Assembly: GCA_036345935.2 (NCBI GenBank)
Contig: JADWOT020001179.1
Coordinates: forward strand, 1 to 64,000
Source of the DNA: Taenia hydatigena
Lineage: Eukaryota; Platyhelminthes; Cestoda; Cyclophyllidea; Taeniidae
DNA: 64,000 nucleotides
Direction: 5' to 3'
This document shows, piece by piece, positions 61,739-64,000 of the stretch (its first letter is position 1; each line of letters begins with the position of its first letter). The notes under the pieces are model-generated. The model was given only the letters and a program-made list of their open reading frames with translations, did not search any database and was not told where the DNA came from. A program made the translations under genes and the position numbers.

Positions 61739-63648
61739 ACTTACGCGCTTAGTAGTGTATGCATACTACTGGCGCACTTTTCTGTGCTTAATAGCTTTCG
61801 TGAGTTTGCAGGCACTGATACATGTGTAGTTTCGCTCATTTGCTTGATTGTCATAACAGCTCGAAAGGTTTGGCATTACATCCAACTAGGGTTGACGCAT
61901 GATCCACACATTTTTAATTCAGTCATTTTTGACAGAAAACCAAATTTGAGTGCCAATCCTGAGTGTTTATTCCCCTTATGTCTCTATGCATGACAGTCGA
62001 CGTGGAGATCTAAGAGTAATTCAAAACTAACGCTTCAGCTTATGGTCACATTTCAAATTTTTCTTGCTATATATGCCTTAACAGTGTCACGAGATGAGAA
62101 TTTTGCTCCTGTGTCGTGGGGAGTTGCCCTGTTCCTCTGGCAGGGCTGCCAAAAGAGGGGACCCACGTGTAGATTGTATGTATCAAGGCCGACGAAGTGT
62201 CAAACTGAATTCGCTACATTCATGGATGCAATTTTAAATGCATACAACCTGCTTGCATTTGCAATTACTAATCAGTGTAATTAGCATGAGCTGTAGCTGT
62301 TATGTTACGCAAGGTATGCCAAAATTGTAAATTGAGGAGAGATGAGGCATCATCTTCCTAGCTTGCATTTGCGTTCAATGTAAGTTTAATTTGGTCATTA
62401 ACCCTGGCTTTTAGACATTCTAAGTTATTTTTAGCAACGAATAGAATTGCTAAGACAAATATTGTCCGCGTAGCAAGCAAAATAAGTGTTTACTCATTAA
62501 CTTTACTTCGAAAGCGGAGGAAAGTTCGGAAATGTTACTTTACTCGTAACCCTTTATATCCTTTTAACTTTATTGTTCTTTGCTTAAAATTAGAGGCGAT
62601 TATGCGGACCGTTCCATTAGTGATACTTTACATCTCTTGTTGGCTTTGAATAAAACTGTGCCCTCTTTGGTCTGCCCTTAAGGCTTCGACCTTACGCTTT
62701 CAGATTTTTGTAAATGCTGCCTACCAATGCTCTGCACATCATGTCGAGGCCAATTTACCTAAAAAGACTCAAGCATAATACAAATCTATACAGTAAATGA
62801 AGGCGCACTTTTAAAAGCAAATAATAATGGCTTGGTAGCCGAAACTCGGCAGAATTTCGCCAATCAGAATCGAACATTATGCCTATAATCTCTCCCTTTT
62901 CTTGATTCTAGCAATATGTACTTCTGATGACATTTACGGGTGCCAAACATTTCTTTCAATATCCGTCAAATTGTTTATATCAAAGCGATGCTGAAGCTTA
63001 GTTAATATTGCACGTGACAACCTGGTCAAGCATGAGCTTTTTTGCGCAACTAATCAACTTGTGGTGGGTTAACAATTGTAAGTTGGCAAAATGAGCCAGT
63101 CGCAGTGAGCTTCGCCAACTTAACCTTACTCGAGGGATTGATTGTATCTGTATCTCACACAAATTCATACAAACCAAGCAGTAGCACGTGCGGGCCTCTT
63201 TTACAAGCCTTGGTCCACCTTCACACACGTCACATAATTAAGCCGGGCAAATTCATGCTCATCAAGAAGATGATTTGACGAAAAAAAACGAAATATGTAG
63301 AGAGATCAGCAGCTATAATATTAATGAAGCGGGCGTGTCTGCCCAACAGCATAAGCTGATTTTACTTTGATGAGGTGAGAAATTACAGCACTACCCCCAT
63401 TCTTGTTAGATTTGCTAACTTAGTAAATGCTTTCTTTCATGAAAATTTTTTAGCATATGCTGGTTTGAGCAAAACATAAGCAGGTATTTCGTCGGTCGTC
63501 ACTGCGAAATTTCAATTCATGATAAGAGTTGCCAACGAAACGAAGCAGATCTAAAGCGATTTTGCTCCTTAAGAGCTTACTAGCACTCACTTTTTACATG
63601 CACATACTTATTAGTTTATCGTAAGGCAGTGGAATGGCCTTCTTTCAG
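61739..63648. other. Unassigned stretch
   Basis: Short ORFs only (61784-61993, 62042-62284 and 62998-63228). No domain, splice pair or repeat partner was seen. Confidence 0.45.
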
Positions 63649-63781
63649 TCTCAAAGCAACCCGTGCATTTACACGTACACAGTGCAATCATAGAACATTG
63701 GATTGTGGAAGCCAGTGTGCAAAGTACTCTGGTGAGAATGCCTGCCCTGGAGATCCATCGCATGTAACGAGCTGCACTATT
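63649..63781 (+). CDS. Cys-rich exon-like segment, possibly thrombospondin type 1-like
   Basis: The acceptor GGCCTTCTTTCAG precedes a 133-bp open segment that ends at ATT before the donor GTGAGT (63782). The frame reads SLKATRAFTRTQCNHRTLDC, then GSQCAKYSGENACPGDPSHV and TSCTI. The CPGDxxxxxxC spacing of nine residues between the last two cysteines matches the end of thrombospondin type 1 repeats (CxGDxxxxxxxC). The tryptophan-rich start of such a repeat would be in an upstream exon not found. It may belong to a gene extending beyond the window. Confidence 0.35.
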
Positions 63782-64000
63782 GTGAGTGGGCAATTGCACG
63801 GGATTACAAAATGGTCAACATGAGCAGCTTAATCATGAAATTAAATGGACCAGGGATGATAAAATCGGTGGAGGTAGATCGGTCGGTTGCAGTGATTGCA
63901 GGAACCAGCGCTGAAACTTTAGAGTAAACAATGCAGGATTAGTGGTTGATATACTCAATAGATATTTCTTTCCCTTCATTAGACTTCGGACACGCTATAA

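Noticed and set aside
1..64000. CRISPR arrays, bacterial operons, phage genes
   Set aside because: No spaced direct repeats of that type, no ribosome-binding-site/ORF trains; splice signals and decay patterns are eukaryotic.

Overview
This is a gene-poor eukaryotic window, apparently from an invertebrate metazoan. Only one reading frame exceeds 160 codons. The coding signals I can support are short exons with GT-AG splice sites, and the introns that can be measured are about 93-106 bp. Codon decay, A+T-leaning composition and TATA/ATTAAA signals all fit an animal nuclear genome. A flatworm such as a tapeworm is my best guess, but nothing here proves it.

Most of the sequence is a mosaic of old, diverged segmental copies. 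The main pairs are: 18940-22480 with 30830-34320 (direct); 23440-25655 with 46830-49160 (inverted); 27570-30770 with 56610-60000 (direct), with a partial third copy at 51340-52060; 34600-35590 with 41840-42830 (direct); and 5820-6680 with 40960-41800 (inverted). A further dispersed family carries a recurring dyad like TCACACATATGTGTGA (14380-16100, 36860-38540, 39000-40700, 45540-46660 and others). A 61-bp tandem array opens the window. Two blocks of about 1 kb are almost purely purine on one strand (9950-10920 and 49790-50750).

Hidden in this mosaic are gene remnants that ORF length alone would not show. There is an Hsp70 relic on the minus strand (3310-4105). Tyrosine-kinase relics lie at 6366-7445, 7587-7802, 9448-9680, 16680-16954 (minus) and 41230-41333 (minus); every kinase segment that includes the hinge or catalytic loop follows the same dispersed repeat in the same orientation, so the repeat looks like part of the duplicated kinase locus.

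The best intact gene is a two-exon minus-strand gene (21062-22007) for a 279-residue protein whose second half resembles a SEFIR domain, the signalling fold of IL-17 receptors and Act1. Its sister copy at 32900-33842 keeps the frame and the TATA-like box but has one in-frame stop. A second, unrecognised two-exon gene fragment lies in the inverted duplication: open at 48322-48840, broken at 23778-24237. Several other exon-like pieces are reported with low confidence.
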